Position numbers and translations under genes: made by a program | Shown: piece after piece, positions 1 to 12,107 of the stretch | Layout: each line of letters starts with the position of its first letter | How positions within the stretch are numbered: the first letter of the stretch is position 1 | Assembly (NCBI RefSeq): GCF_000001735.4 | Contig: NC_003076.8 | Location: 6,882,001-6,946,000 of the forward strand | DNA from: Arabidopsis thaliana | Lineage: Eukaryota > Streptophyta > Magnoliopsida > Brassicales > Brassicaceae | Reading direction: 5' to 3' | DNA: 64,000 nt | Notes under the pieces: model-generated | The model's input: only the letters and a program-made list of their open reading frames with translations | Databases searched by the model: none | What the model was told of the DNA's origin: nothing

Positions 1-120
1 CATTTAGTTCCTCAGAAGTCAGACCTAACAATTTCGTGAGATTATATATGTACCTTGAAATGAAGCTTGATCAAGATAATGACCAAAATCATTCTGAGAC
101 ACTTTGTCATGGAAACCGCT

Positions 121-2630
121 TCAACCACGTTGGATTGCTATATTTGGCACATGAAATATATTTTCAGCCCTTCTCTTTAGTATCTCTTCCAACTGGTCTG
201 AAGGGATCCCATTTGTCCAATGTTTTGCTTCATATATCTCGTCAAAAATCTGTATAATCTCTTCCATGTGAAACCTTATATCTGCAGCAATGAAAAAGGA
301 TTATATCAAACATCATGGCCTATCTTTTTCAAAATCAATATTGAACTAGATCACGTGGTACCTCGTAATGTATTGCCTGCCACATAATCTTCACTTATTA
401 TCTCAACAACATCATCCTTACAAGTTCCAGCTAACTCAAATTTCTCCATTGCAGCTTCTAAACTCTCTCGCCAGAACGGTTGGTCAAGTTTGTACTCCAT
501 GATTGATCTCTCATAAAGTACAGCACACAATAAAATATCTATCCACGACTTTAGCCTTCCTGCTTCTTTTGCTGGGTTATTTTGAGTTGAGCTACCCAGA
601 TCCTTTTCATGTGTCAGGCAATCGGTTTTGCCTGCTTGAGAAGGCTCACTTTCCTTTCCGGTTTCCAAATTTTCTAACACTTCCATAGACTTTTTGATAT
701 TGCTTTCTGCGCTTTGATAAAACTGTACTACATCTGCATACGGCCATGTTTTCAAATCAAGGTGACTGACAAGTACATAATACCATGAAAGTCTTGCTTC
801 CTCAAACTGCTGCAGACCTAGTGCCAGAAAGACTTCAAAACACTCTGGCTTTATTTTCATGGCCTCTTCATACTTTTCTTTTGCATTTGCGTGCTCCTTC
901 TTAGCGCATTCATAAGCAGTTTTAACTTGCTCAGAAACAGATTCTCCAGAAACACCTTGTAGGAGGCTCAACCTTTTCCTTGCCCCTGACATGTGCACAT
1001 ATCCCAAGTTTAACAATGATCGAGCTGCAACTTCTTGGAATTGCTGAGCTGCCCTGTCAAAAGGACCTTGAGCTGCATCGGAGGTTACCACTTCCTCCAT
1101 AGCTTCTGAATTAAGTTTCATCCCAAGTTCTTGAAGATTCAAGCATCTATCAGAATCAATTCTGGCCTGGATCTTAAAAAGATGAGCAAATTCAATCATC
1201 CAATCTTCAACTTTACATCCACCTCTTCCGTTTACCTTTGCTTTAAAAGAATCAGCAGTAATTTTGAGTTTCTTCATCTCAACTAATCTTCCGAAAAAGG
1301 GATCCTGCTCAGGACTAACTTCCACTACATAGAACCTCATAGTGCCCTGTGACCTTGATGACACCTCACTCATTCTTAACTCTTCATCTGTTGTGATTGT
1401 CACTAAATCTCCTTCTTGGTCCCTGTACTTTATATGAACTGCTCTTAAGCTTGGGAAACGCTCATGAACAACTTCCCTAAGTTTAAAGAGAGTGCAATTT
1501 ATAGGCAACTCAGCCAATCTTATATCGTCAGAGTATACGAATTTCACATCCTTGTTTACATCTTCTACACCTATAACCAGAAGTTCTTCCTCAATTATCA
1601 CTTTTTCCTGTTCCTTGCTCGTATCACTTCTCTTATCCGACTGTTTCCCTTTTACTTTCATTTTAATCTTTTCCTTGCCTTTTTCAGCTAAAACATTGTT
1701 CTTCTTCTCAGGCTCTACATCCTCACCCTCACCCTCGCTCTTCTCTTCCACTTGATTGCTCTTTTTAGTTTTCTTCACTCGTACCTTGCCTAGTTTAGCC
1801 CACAGTGCTGCAGGGGAAGCACCAACAGGTTCAACATAATCTGGAGGCAACTCTATCACTGAATTATTAATCCTTAACCCTTTGCTCTCTAAAGTTCTCT
1901 TAAGCTTCTCAACAATTTCGGATGCCATGGGATTCTTGGGATCCAGTTTCGAAACCATACAAACATCTCTCAAAGCCAAATCCAACTTATTCAATGCCTC
2001 ATAACATCTTGCCCTCTTCAACAATGCTTTATTATGATCAGGAGTAACACTTAGCGCTAAATCACATTCATGAATGGCTTTGGCAAACTCACCTGGTTCC
2101 AATTGCATATAACAAGAAGCCACATTAGCTCGAACATGAGACACTTCTACATGATCCTTAGGAAGTATCTTGATTGCTTCACCATATTTAAACATTGCAC
2201 CATCATAATCTCTCTTCTGAAACAACTTGTTCCCTTCTTCCTTCAAACCTTGTGCCTTTGAAACACAGTCATCTAAAGTTTCAACCTCTGAAACACAATC
2301 ATCTAAAGTTTCCACCTTTGGAACACAATCATCTAAAGTTTCCACCTTTGGAACACAATCATCTAAATTTTCAACCTTTGAAACACAGTCATCTAAAGTT
2401 TTCACCTTTGAAACACAATCATCTAAAGTTTCAACCTTTGAAACACAATCAGCTAAAGTTTCCGCCTTTGAAACACAGTCATCTAAAGTTTCAACCTTTG
2501 AAACACAGTCATCTAAGGTTTCAACCTTTGAAACACAATCATCTAAAGTTTCAACCTTTGAATCATCCACTAATTGACTTTGGCTTGTTTCAGCATCATC
2601 TGTAGATATCTCCTCATTTTGCTTCTCCAT
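121..2630 (-). CDS. PHOX3: PHOX3-like TPR and PB1 domain protein
   Basis: Two exons, 2630-362 and 281-121. The donor follows the first base of a codon (GT at 361-360) and the acceptor AG is at 283-282. The join gives 809 aa, the length I recall for Arabidopsis PHOX3 (At5g20360). Residues 24-123 are ten 10-residue repeats (SKVETLDDCV type). A TPR block follows at about 124-240 (GNKLFQKRDYDGA, ANVASCYMQL, KRARCYEAL), then a charged Lys/Glu linker. A PB1 domain lies at about 361-438, with its acidic part at YRDQEGD/TTDEEL. The rest is helical TPR-like sequence. Members of this family (PHOX1-4, CLMP1) are soluble proteins whose TPR clamp is thought to bind HSP70/HSP90 tails. Stopping at 351 without splicing would cost 53 C-terminal residues. 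Identity is secure; the function is inferred from the family. Confidence 0.93.
2262..2561 (-). repeat. Coding 30-bp minisatellite in PHOX3
   Basis: Ten in-frame copies of a 30-bp unit encode variants of SKVETLDDCV. Copies differ by single residues (KAETLADCV, KVKTLDDCV, KVENLDDCV, PKVETLDDCV, SEVETLDDCV). Because the unit is a multiple of three, copy-number changes keep the frame. The array lies between the N-terminus and the TPR domain, and each unit carries one cysteine. Confidence 0.95.
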
Positions 2631-4930
2631 GGCAAATCCTCAGAAGCAAAACAACGAGAGGAAGATTCCAAATTTACAAATGATTTCTACTCATGAGGAG
2701 ATTCTATGCCCGAGCTTCAAGAGAAACTATAAAAACCGCTAATTCCACAGTGCACACAAAAGAAAGAAGAAAGAATACAAATGTATTTTTAAAGTATAAT
2801 ATACAAAAGCCCTAGAGAGATTACAAGATAGAACACGAACGAAACGTGTCTACCTCTTATGAATCGAGATCCTTGAATCGGAAAAGAAACGGCAATTTTC
2901 CGGAGCTGTGTCTGGGAAGATTATATGGGTTATCTCGGGTAAAGAGATATCAATTTCCCAGGAAAGAGATGGGGATGGAGAGAAGACGAAGAAGCGATGG
3001 TAAAAGAAGAGGAACGACAAGGAAGAAAAGATTGGACCATGTGGCTCTGTTACGAGATAGCTTGCTTTGTCGTAAAGCCACGACGACTCGTTGAGCCAAA
3101 CACTTTATTAAATTTTTTAATAATATAAGAAAAAGAGGAGAAGACGAATCGAATCATCCCCGTTTGTTGACACGTGTCGAATCTTTACAGCGAATTAATA
3201 CTTTCGGAATTTATTCAATTCCCATTTCTTCTATTCATGCATTTATTTTTATTTAAATACAATCTATACTGTAATGTGTTTTTTCTCAATTGAAAGTATA
3301 TCTAAGTTAATTCATAGTGATTCAATGGTTGAAATATTCAAAAAACAAAAGTTAATTATTCTTTCATATATTCTTGAAATTATTTTAGCTTTCGGTTGTG
3401 TTTACATTTGTAATTTACAAGTTAGTAATAATATGTCGATTTGTTGTAACAAAATGCAATGGCCATGCCATCAAAAATTGCAATGGTGTAACTGTATCAA
3501 TACAGTGATAATTTTCCGTTTTTACACTATCGACTTTCATAAAAGTTGTGATTGTGTGACCATACCAAAATAATAGCAATGTGCAACCATTAATTCGTCA
3601 CATATTGCATATTGTGCACTAATTTATCACCATAAATACATAATGCCAGAAGAAATGTACAAGATACAACAATCGTTAAGAAGGCTCCTTAACATGTAGT
3701 GTTTACGTCCGATAACTTTTTTTGGATGAGCCTAAAAACTATATTTAATTCACTCCCTTTTATATTTAAAAATCTCTATAAAAAAAAAACAAGTTTATAC
3801 TAAATTAGACCCATATGTTTTCCGGCATTTTTTAAAACACGTACAATATTATGAAAACCAAAGTCAGATGTAATTACAACAACGACATTTAATGGAATAG
3901 TAAGAACTTGTCATAAACAAATTCTCTAGCTGCTCTGTCAATATATAATATATTATCGAGCTCACTAGAACCAAGTTTGAGGATTACAATATTAGGCACA
4001 CTCTTGCGCAAAAGAACCTTATACAAACTATATTATAGACATTTTCTAATTTTCACTTGGTTTTCTAAAAAAAATAGAAATAGTTTTCATATTCAAAAAG
4101 CACGAAATGTATGTGCATCATTTTGCTCGACCTCTTACGATGGAAAAAGTTCGAATATATGTACATCATTTTGTTTTGATTTCATGGGAAATCTTAAATT
4201 CTAACAAGGTAGATTTTATAACTAAACGAAGTTAAATATTAGTTTAAAGTTATAAAAAAGTTTATATTTTACAATTTAATAAGGTTTCATGTATGTTTGA
4301 GTTTATAAAAAGTTTAAATTTTACAATTAAACGAGATTAATATCGGTTTGGGTTTACAAAGAGAATTAAAATTTAGATTTTGTAATTCAAAAAGGTTAAA
4401 TATTGATATGAGTTTATAAACATGTTTAGATTTTACAATTAAACGAGATTAAATGTCGGTTTGGGTTTAAAAAAACGGTTACGGTTTAGATTTTACAATT
4501 AAATTTAAATGTAGGTTTGAACAAAAAAAATTAAGGTTTAGATTTTATAATTATTTATTAATTGATGGCAGATTATGATTGACTGAAATAAAAAAAAAGT
4601 GAACAAGAGGATTAATCAACATACCAAAAAATCAAATTGACTATAAGAAAACATGCTTATTTAAGCTAAAATAGATTCATTGAATTTGTTTGGAAAAGAT
4701 CATCAGAATTCATTAACTCCTAACTACACCAATCGCATTAGGAAAATTTCCAATCAAAATTAAGGAAGAATTCGAGCAGACTGATTAAATCAAGTCCTAA
4801 GAAAATGTGATTTATAGTATCTACACAAATGACAAAAGTTCATCAATATACTGCGACAAGGAAAACCCTAAAAAAGTTCCTTCGTACGCAAGAAAACATA
4901 AAGAAAAAGGAAATTCGAAACCCTAGCTCG
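2631..4930. other. Intergenic, PHOX3 promoter and AT-rich spacer
   Basis: No convincing gene. Positions 2631-3100 are the PHOX3 5' leader and promoter; an 82-codon plus-strand frame at 2846-3094 has no recognisable domain and looks like chance. From 3100 to 4900 the sequence is AT-rich with stops in all frames, holds a degenerate tandem repeat (4205-4552), and ends in the 3' flank of the minus-strand gene that follows. Confidence 0.6.
4205..4552. repeat. Degenerate AT-rich minisatellite
   Basis: About six diverged units of roughly 55-65 bp share the words 'tttacaattaaacgagatta', 'ggtttgggttta' and 'gtttagattttac'. Units have drifted in length and sequence. There are no coding frames and no terminal inverted repeats. 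Confidence 0.7.
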
Positions 4931-5470
4931 TTAATCTTGATCTTCATGGAAGCGGCTAAGTCGTGGCCGGAACTCAGGACGGCGATGGCTATGAAGAGAC
5001 GACGGTTTAGCCAAATTCGCTGCTAAAGATCTCCTAAACCTCTCCGCCTCAACACTACCGATCTTCGCTAACGAATTCATCAACGCCAATTTCCTCAGAT
5101 TCAATCCAACATTAACCCTAATCGTATTATCACCACGATTGTTACGCTTGACCGTCGAAGAAGCTAGGGTTTTGGATTTCTCATGTTCTAATCGGCGGTG
5201 AAAAGAGCACCGGAAAGAACCAGGGTGCGTCGTAGGAGAGCACAAACACTTTCTCTTGGTCTGATGATTAGAAGAAACGGTTACGACGGATGGTTTCGGG
5301 ATGCTTCCGGGAGAATAAAACTTCAATCGGAGATTGAGATTCTTGTTGCAAGGAGACGGAGATCGTTGACGATGATGATGATGATGATTGTTGTGTAATC
5401 TCTGTGAAGAAGAGAGAGGACGTAGAACTGATCGGCTTGATCTTCCAGTAGCCGCCATTTCTCTCTGCAC
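4931..5470 (-). CDS. Serine-rich protein-related, basic plant-specific protein
   Basis: A single uninterrupted frame of 179 aa. The first ATG (MQREMAAT) gives 179 aa and the next in-frame ATG (MAATGRSS, starting at 5458) gives 175 aa; I cannot decide between them. The protein is very basic and rich in Ser, Arg and His, with a histidine run near residue 28. The central motif CLCSPTTHPGSFRCSFH resembles the conserved Cys-rich CMCSPTxHPGSFRC core of the plant family usually annotated 'serine-rich protein-related'. This matches what I recall of At5g20370. No signal peptide, membrane segment or known catalytic motif is visible, and no biochemical role is established. The paired Cys with His could bind metal, which is only a guess. 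A TATA-like 'ccataaatag' (minus strand, about 5588-5597) lies upstream. Confidence 0.8.
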   Translation of the reverse strand: MQREMAATGRSSRSVLRPLSSSQRLHNNHHHHHRQRSPSPCNKNLNLRLKFYSPGSIPKPSVVTVSSNHQTKRKCLCSPTTHPGSFRCSFHRRLEHEKSKTLASSTVKRNNRGDNTIRVNVGLNLRKLALMNSLAKIGSVEAERFRRSLAANLAKPSSLHSHRRPEFRPRLSRFHEDQD

Positions 5471-5935
5471 AAGTGAAGAGATCGATGAGAGTTTTAAGCG
5501 TTTTGTTGTTTTTTTTGTGTTAAGTGTTTAATTAAATTCGGTTCTGTTTGTTGAAGAAGATTCAGCGATTCCTTTTGTTTCGCATCATCTATTTATGGAG
5601 TATATCTACGTAGAGATCTCTGGCGGTTGCGAATCGTGTCCAGGGTCAAATCTGTCATTTAATGTCACCTGTAAAATGTTATTTTTTCCTTTTTCCTAAG
5701 CAGAATTAATGTACCGAATTGGAAGGAAAAATCAGAGTCAATCCTTTCAATACTCCACCTTTTACCCATTAACACTGAGTTTAATTTGCATCTATGCAAA
5801 AACCAGGATAAGGCAGTGAACAAAATTACCACTGCTCTTTGTTTTTGCTTTCACAACAGAAAATTTTTTACCATTTCTTTTTTACCTATACAATAACAAA
5901 AGTTTCTCCATGTTTTTGTGCCTCAATAACAAAAC

Positions 5936-8900
5936 TTATGAGTCTTCCTTTCTGAACGTCTGAGGCTCACTGCTTGCAAATGCCAACCATACAACCGTCC
6001 CCGTCAAGTAGAAGAATATTGATGGCACGAATAGAGACATCTACACGGTGATCAGAACCTTTGAGTTAACTAATCAATTAGGGACTGATCATCATTGAAG
6101 GTAAAGCTAGCAACTTACAGTCCAGGAATGGGTCGAGTCTAGGAGAAAACCAGTTAGGGCCACTCCTACAATTCCAGGTACTGCCCCGACTGTGTTTGTA
6201 ATACCCTGAAATATATAAATATCACACAACAAGTTTAGAGGGAAGCTAGTTCTTCATACACATATATAATATCATAGCTCATTAGCATCTAGCAAGGTTC
6301 ATATGAGAAGTACCAGGAGTATGCTTGCATATTCGGGTGAAATGTCCTGATGAGTACAATAAAGTCCTGTAAAAAGGAACATAGTGTTTGTCAATCCATT
6401 ACAAAAAACTCCTTCGGGTGCATCTTCTTATATGAAGTTACTTGAAGACTTTTGACAGAAGATAGAGAGGTAGAACATCTCCAGGTACCTGATAAAGCAA
6501 AACTTGATAGGGCCAAGCCTGCTGTCAAAATTCCTACAATTTCCCATGGTGGCAATCCAATGTCCACAGATGAAAGTGTCATGCAGATCGCTGGTGCCAC
6601 AAACGCAATCGTTTGACAAATCTTTCGGACCTACATGGCAAATTCCCAAGGAGTTTACATATCGAAGTGACGACAGGTTGTTCTAGATATCCGGGTAAGC
6701 ATAGGTGCAAAATGAGAAAAGGGAATAAAAAAAAGAATTTGCTAAATTGAGTATAGAATAACCGATCTGCAAGAGCCTTCAAGTGAAGACCCTTTTGGTT
6801 TGTTACAAGGCTACATACAGGGAGAAGATATGTGATTTTATACCGTGGTAGTATCAACTCCATTTGTAATTAAGTAATCAGCAAATTGTGAAGCAAGACT
6901 TGTCACGACAATCGAAGCCAGTGGAGGAAGGATGGAAACCTGATCTTCACATCCACATATTAAATCCCGAAATGTTATACCTTTGCAAAATGCAAGCTGA
7001 ACTGATTTTTCAATATTCCAGGGAAAACACAAGATAAAAGCAGTTTTATACTTACCCAAGCAGCTTCTGTCAAATTTAGACTCAGAGCCTCACTGTATAC
7101 CGGAAATATAATCAGAATTACTCTCGTCATCAACAAAGATACAGAATGAAAGAGACAGAAAACTGGTATAACCATCAATGTGTTTTTTAGAGAACAATTT
7201 AAAAGTATTTTTATCTAAATCATGGCCCGGATCGGAAAAGATGAGTAATGAAAGCAAAACATAAAGCAAGTATCAATTAGGTCTTGAAATGAGAACACCT
7301 CTTGTACAAATTAAGCTAATAAATATTAGAATTTCAGTCTACAGATATATAGCTTTTCAACAGATAAAGCAGCTTAAGCATTGCCCAGTAAAATCTAACA
7401 TGGTGAAAGTAGACCCCACAATTACCTGAAATAAGTTGGTAGCCAAGATAAACAGGTATAGTGACCCCAACTTCCACAAAAGTGAGTGTATATCATTGCC
7501 CAAACAGCCGGGCTTTGGAAAAATGACTTCCATGGAATCTCCTGTAGTAAGATACCCAAAAAATTGAAGCATTGACTTAAAGCAAACTATAAGGTTTTGG
7601 TTGTTCAAAACCATTTGCTTATTTCTTGGCCATTTTTGCACCATATTAGGGGACATGGTTTTAAACCAAGTGACTACAACTAAAATATAATTCCAATCCT
7701 CCTTCGCTAGAAGGTTATGCAGTTCTCCTACATAGTTATTGCAACTACGTACTTATAGTAGACACACATAGGCTTCAAAGGCTTGACAAAGTGAATTCTC
7801 GCTAAATTCAACCTTCATATCAACTAGAAATGAAATAAAAGAACGTAGCCAGACAGACATAATATTAGATAACCAACCTTCAATGAGCTCCCCAACTCTT
7901 CCTTTGTAGCGTTTTCTGATTTATGCGAAGTAGAGATCTCATTACCTATCAAAGAAAGGGCAATCCTATTGTAAATGGTGTTCAAGTCCAAGATCCAAAC
8001 AACTGAGTGGAGTATTAGTTATAATAGTTGGCCAATAAACAGACAACAAAAGATTATCTGGCTAAGTGTACATTCAAAGAATTGCTTCACTCCCCAATAC
8101 AGTCTATGCTTCAGTTCAAGATGATACGAACTTAATAGTGGGTTAGAGAAGGATTTACAAGTAATTCTCATCTGTTACACTTCTGTTTCACATATTATAA
8201 AAAGAAACGACTAGGATGGTTTTCACAATATAAATCACAGACAAAAGTAAGTAAATGTGTACTAAATACAATTATGTGACATCTAAGCTCCCTGGTTTCA
8301 CAATTATATTCAAGATTAAATAAAGTTTGAATAAGCAAAAAGAAGGAGAAACCACCTTTATATGAAACTTCTTCTTCATTAAGAAACTGAAACCCGACGA
8401 ACCTTCAACATATAGGGGAAAAACTGAGAATACAGAAATACTAAAATAGCATGTTGGCATCTTGGTATGGACGATGAAATAAATAAATTCAGCCATCAAT
8501 ATTTGAAAAAGAAGTATAGTCAGAATAACAATGTTGTGAAAGTCTTTAGTCAGTAATCGATGAGACTTACCAGCCAACACCAAGGAGACCAAACAAGTAA
8601 AAGACAGATTCCCAATTAAAGGTTTCGATGATGGGAGGAGCCAAGAGAAGCCTGCAGACATAATAATGTTAGGTCTGTGCAAGTCTCGAAGCTGTCCATT
8701 CGTCTTCATTAGAGTATTAACCAAATCATATACATTGATAAATAAAAACCACATACTTGTAACTTCTATAGTTTAAGTATCACAACAAGAAAAACATACC
8801 CCATTACACTCCCCAAACTCAGTCCTCCAAAAACAAAGCCTACCGCTCTTGAGCGCTCCTTAACAGGTATTGTCCTGTACCCAGCAATTGAATGGCGCAA

Positions 8901-10358
8901 TCAGGATATGAAAGAAGGGGCTAAAAGCTATAATGTAATATGTGCAGCCAGAAATTTAAGCATAACGCGACTAAATACATGCATATGTAATTTCAGTTTT
9001 AGTTAAGAAAGGGTTTCATATGAAAAAAATGTCCAGTTCTTGAAGTTGCCCATCGGCTATTGAAGACCAAACTATGGATTTAGTAGATTATCATATCTAG
9101 ATCATAAGCTAAATTTAAAGACAATGCTGCATAAGCAATTAAACACACATAATTTATATTCGATTAAAGTATGAGCACTCTACAAATTTGCTCCAGATTA
9201 ATACATGCCTGGCAATAAGGTCTGTCGCAGCCGATGGGGAAACACCTTCTCCTATTCCCACCTGGAGTTACAAATCTCTGTGTTAAGACAAAGACATAAT
9301 GTAAGGCTAGAGTAGGGTAGGGGAGAGAAGGAAAGAGCTTAAGAGTGTTCATGGGACTTTTTACAAGCTTAATAAACTAAGGAATTTGTAACAAGACCAT
9401 GAGTCGAAAGAAACTAGAATGATTTGCATAAATCACTATAATGACATAAACAAATGGACATGCTTACCAAAATTCGAGAAAAGATCAAACCGGGCATAAA
9501 TCCAGCAAGTAGTGGAACAAGAGCTGTAGCGAAAGACCATGTAAAGACACCAATCTCAAGCACTTTTCTGCATCAAGCATACAAACTCATGAACTGCCCT
9601 GAAATCAAAAATGGGAAGAGCCTAGAAAAAAGAAGACACACCTTCCGCCAAAAATCTTGGAAAGCCAACCTCCAGGCAACTGGCTCAAGGCATAACCCCA
9701 AAAGAAGGAAGACTGGACCAACCCAGCCACAGATGAGCTCCATCCAAACTGGTGTGACATTGGTATTATAGCAATACTCAAGTTCACCTGCAAATTCTCA
9801 CCAGACAATATACATAGTCAAATTATATGGTCCTCACTCCTCACAATCATCACCAAAAACCACCTAAAGAAGAAACTACAAGAAAAACTACACCTTAACT
9901 AAATTGAACTCAAATTCACAAGAACCTGATCCTCATATATCATGTAAGCTAACCTAAAACCATACCATAAGAATTGCAAAAAAAAATGTTTCAATTTTAA
10001 AGCGAGAAACCTTGTCCATATTGCAGATAACAAAGGCGAGAGAAGTAGCGCCGATAAGCTTATATCTCTGAGGTATATTTTTCCATGGAGGCCAATTCTG
10101 TTCAAAACCCGTTTCCGTACTGAGAACTTCAGGAATCGGAAGCTGGGGTTTAGGGTCTTCGATAGGATCCTTTGGAGGAAGCTTCTTACTCTCTCTGACT
10201 CGTTCAGTACCACTGGCGGAGCACTTAACCCTTGATTTGATAAGAGGATTTTGGTGGTGGTGGGGGAAGATGGTGTATACGGAGAGGAAAGGTTGTTTAT
10301 GTGCGTAGATAGGAGATGAGAAGAAGTGATTGTGGGGTCTCAAGGTAAGTCTCGCCAT
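5936..10358 (-). CDS. PHT4;5: Plastid Na+/phosphate (anion) transporter PHT4;5
   Basis: Fifteen exons: 10358-10011, 9787-9642, 9567-9468, 9261-9209, 8874-8800, 8651-8571, 8402-8356, 7945-7878, 7541-7426, 7092-7056, 6939-6844, 6630-6489, 6366-6314, 6205-6119 and 6040-5936. They total 1554 nt or 517 aa, the length I recall for At5g20380. The N-terminus (MARLTLRPHNH) is basic and Ser-rich like a plastid transit peptide. It is followed by MFS/SLC17-type segments such as FVICNMDKVNLSIAIIPM, GYALSQLPGGWLSKIFGGR, a 'GLIFSRILVGIGEG' region and GAVPGIVGVALTG. PHT4 proteins move phosphate across plastid or Golgi membranes. Intron 4 begins with GC, not GT. The frame stays open for 61 codons upstream of the chosen ATG, so a longer N-terminus is possible. 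The chosen start agrees with the known length. Confidence 0.93.
8875..9208 (-). other. GC-AG intron (PHT4;5 intron 4)
   Basis: Exon 4 ends ATTGCCAG and the intron starts GCATGT, close to the GC-donor consensus AG|GCAAGT. The acceptor is 'tgggtacag' before GACAATACC. Only this donor restores the conserved reading ATDLIA-R-TIPVKERSRAVGF; the nearest GT (GCAT|GTATT) breaks the frame. Confidence 0.85.
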
Positions 10359-10981
10359 TGTTGGTGTCAGAGAGAGGAGAAGAAGGAAGAAGAAGCAAAA
10401 TGGAAAATGAAGAATGATTGCCTGAATTGAAGAAGAAGAAGAGGGAGAGAGGAGGACACGGTGGAGGAAGAAGAGAGCTTGTGTGGCTCTCACTGTGGGC
10501 AGTATTGTCTTCATTGTGGGTCCCTTTTCCTTCTGTATCAAAAGCTTCCTTTGCGTGATTCTCTTGTTTACACTTTTTTTTTTTTTTAATGACTACTATA
10601 TAAAAATTGCAAAAAACATTATTAGAGCATTTTAATTTTTAAGATAATGATTTAGGATAGTATAAATATATTTATATAGCAGCCACTGTTAGTAATTTGT
10701 CAAAAACAATAATTAGTAATATTTGTTGTAGACTACCAAATTGTGCCAATTTAAAAAAAAAATGAAAAAATTGTGCCAATTTACTTGTCCATAGCTAATA
10801 AGATGTTATCTTTTCTGGTGCTAGAGTTCTGCTTCTTAAGTTTTTTTATTTAAGAAGATCATACAACATATAAAATGAATGTTGTTGTAGATCTTGATTT
10901 TATCCCGCTCTATTACAACTATTAGAGCATCATTAATTTACTAATGATTTGGGATAGTCTATAAAATCAAGAATCTAAAAA
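10359..10981. other. Intergenic, PHT4;5 leader and 3' flank of GH17 gene
   Basis: Positions 10359-10570 are the PHT4;5 leader, rich in GA on the plus strand. The remainder is AT-rich spacer. A diverged direct repeat occurs at about 10621-10670 and 10921-10970 (shared 'attagagcat', 'atgattt.ggatagt'). No gene seen. Confidence 0.55.
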
Positions 10982-12016
10982 TCAAAACATCTTGTAGATG
11001 GGCTTCATATCTGTTGGATTATATAACCCAAAATTTTGTTCGGTTCCCGCTGGCTTTTGATTCTCATTGAACGTCGCAAATAGAAATCCACTAATGCCAC
11101 TCTTTGGTCTCTTTGGCGTCCCTTTACCGCTTTCCACATGTTTAACAAAATTGGTATTGTATATAGATGCGATATCTGGAGTCGTTAAGTTTCCGTTACC
11201 AGCAGATGGCCATCCAGTTTCTGTTACCACCATTGGTAAATCCTTCACACCTTCTTTCTCCATTGCCCATACGAACGCATCAAATATCACATCGAACATG
11301 TTTGTATAACCAAGTGGCCCGTCTTGGACCACGACCTTGTTGGTGTTGAAGATGGCATAGTCGAGCTGAATGTTGATAGGATCAGCAGCATATGCGAAGT
11401 AGGGGTAGATGTTGACGAGGATAGGCGTATTTGTTTGAGACAAAAACTTCAGCACCGGGGTAAGTTGTTCACGTGCTTGAGGCATGAAATCTCCGGCCGA
11501 AGGTGGATATGACTGGCCAAGGTTGGTCATAGCCACCGTGGTGCTGATCAAGATCGGGAGACTCCTCGACTTGACAATGTTGGTGAGAGATTTCATGACG
11601 GGTAGCACATAAGAGCCGATTTCCCCTGGGATGACTTCGTTCCCGACAGCAATGAACGTGATGTTGACATCAGCTAAGTAAGGCTCAATGTTGGTCACGA
11701 ACCAGGTGTTAACAGCTTCTTCGCTGACCGAAAGAGCCTCTAAGTCTTGGTTCTTCACGTCTACCATAACTCCGATATTGCGATTCCCTCGAAAGGCGTT
11801 AAGGACATCCGTAGTTGTGTCGAAGATCCGAATATTGGTAACACTTAAGGACTTGTAGAGGTTGATAACTTCAGATGGAGGCGGGAGGTTGTCTCCAAGG
11901 AGGCCGTAGTTCAAGCCAATGTTTGTTGCTGCGTCTACAAAGCCAACATTGCTGTAGTTTAACAGAAATGCCACGCACAAAAACTTCAACAAGAACGTCT
12001 TTCTATGACAATCCAT
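10982..12016 (-). CDS. Secreted GH17 endo-beta-1,3-glucanase
   Basis: One open frame of 344 aa with no intron needed. An N-terminal signal peptide (about residues 1-29, ending FVDA) precedes the mature start ATNIGLNYGLLGDNLPPP, typical of family GH17. The proton-donor motif is FIAVGNEVIPG and the nucleophile motif is MVVTETGWPSAG; both glutamates are present. The C-terminus (GLYNPTDMKPIYKMF) ends right after the catalytic domain, so there is no CBM43 (X8) module and no GPI-attachment tail. It is therefore a short secreted, probably apoplastic, glucanase. GH17 enzymes hydrolyse callose or fungal beta-1,3-glucans; the substrate in this case is inferred. This matches what I recall of At5g20390. 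Confidence 0.92.
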   Translation of the reverse strand: MDCHRKTFLLKFLCVAFLLNYSNVGFVDAATNIGLNYGLLGDNLPPPSEVINLYKSLSVTNIRIFDTTTDVLNAFRGNRNIGVMVDVKNQDLEALSVSEEAVNTWFVTNIEPYLADVNITFIAVGNEVIPGEIGSYVLPVMKSLTNIVKSRSLPILISTTVAMTNLGQSYPPSAGDFMPQAREQLTPVLKFLSQTNTPILVNIYPYFAYAADPINIQLDYAIFNTNKVVVQDGPLGYTNMFDVIFDAFVWAMEKEGVKDLPMVVTETGWPSAGNGNLTTPDIASIYNTNFVKHVESGKGTPKRPKSGISGFLFATFNENQKPAGTEQNFGLYNPTDMKPIYKMF

Positions 12017-12097
12017 AATTAAAGGCGTGCCTGCAAAATAGAGGATAAATTTAATATTTTAGTTTCAAATCTTATACAAGTTTTTTTTGTATGTATG

Positions 12098-12107
12098 TCT
12101 ATATAGA
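12098..12107 (-). promoter_or_regulatory. Probable TATA box of the GH17 gene
   Basis: Minus-strand TCTATATAGA lies about 82 bp upstream of the GH17 start codon, a plausible distance for a plant TATA box with a short leader. It is a match by eye only. Confidence 0.4.

Noticed and set aside
2195..2605. Plus-strand frames of 116-136 codons with repeated 'LKHNHLKFQP'/'FETQSSKVS'
   Set aside because: They are antisense to the PHOX3 coding minisatellite; the 30-bp period keeps several frames open by chance.
3274..3573. A 99-codon plus-strand frame in the PHOX3 upstream spacer
   Set aside because: AT-rich, no domain or splice structure, and composition like the surrounding non-coding DNA.
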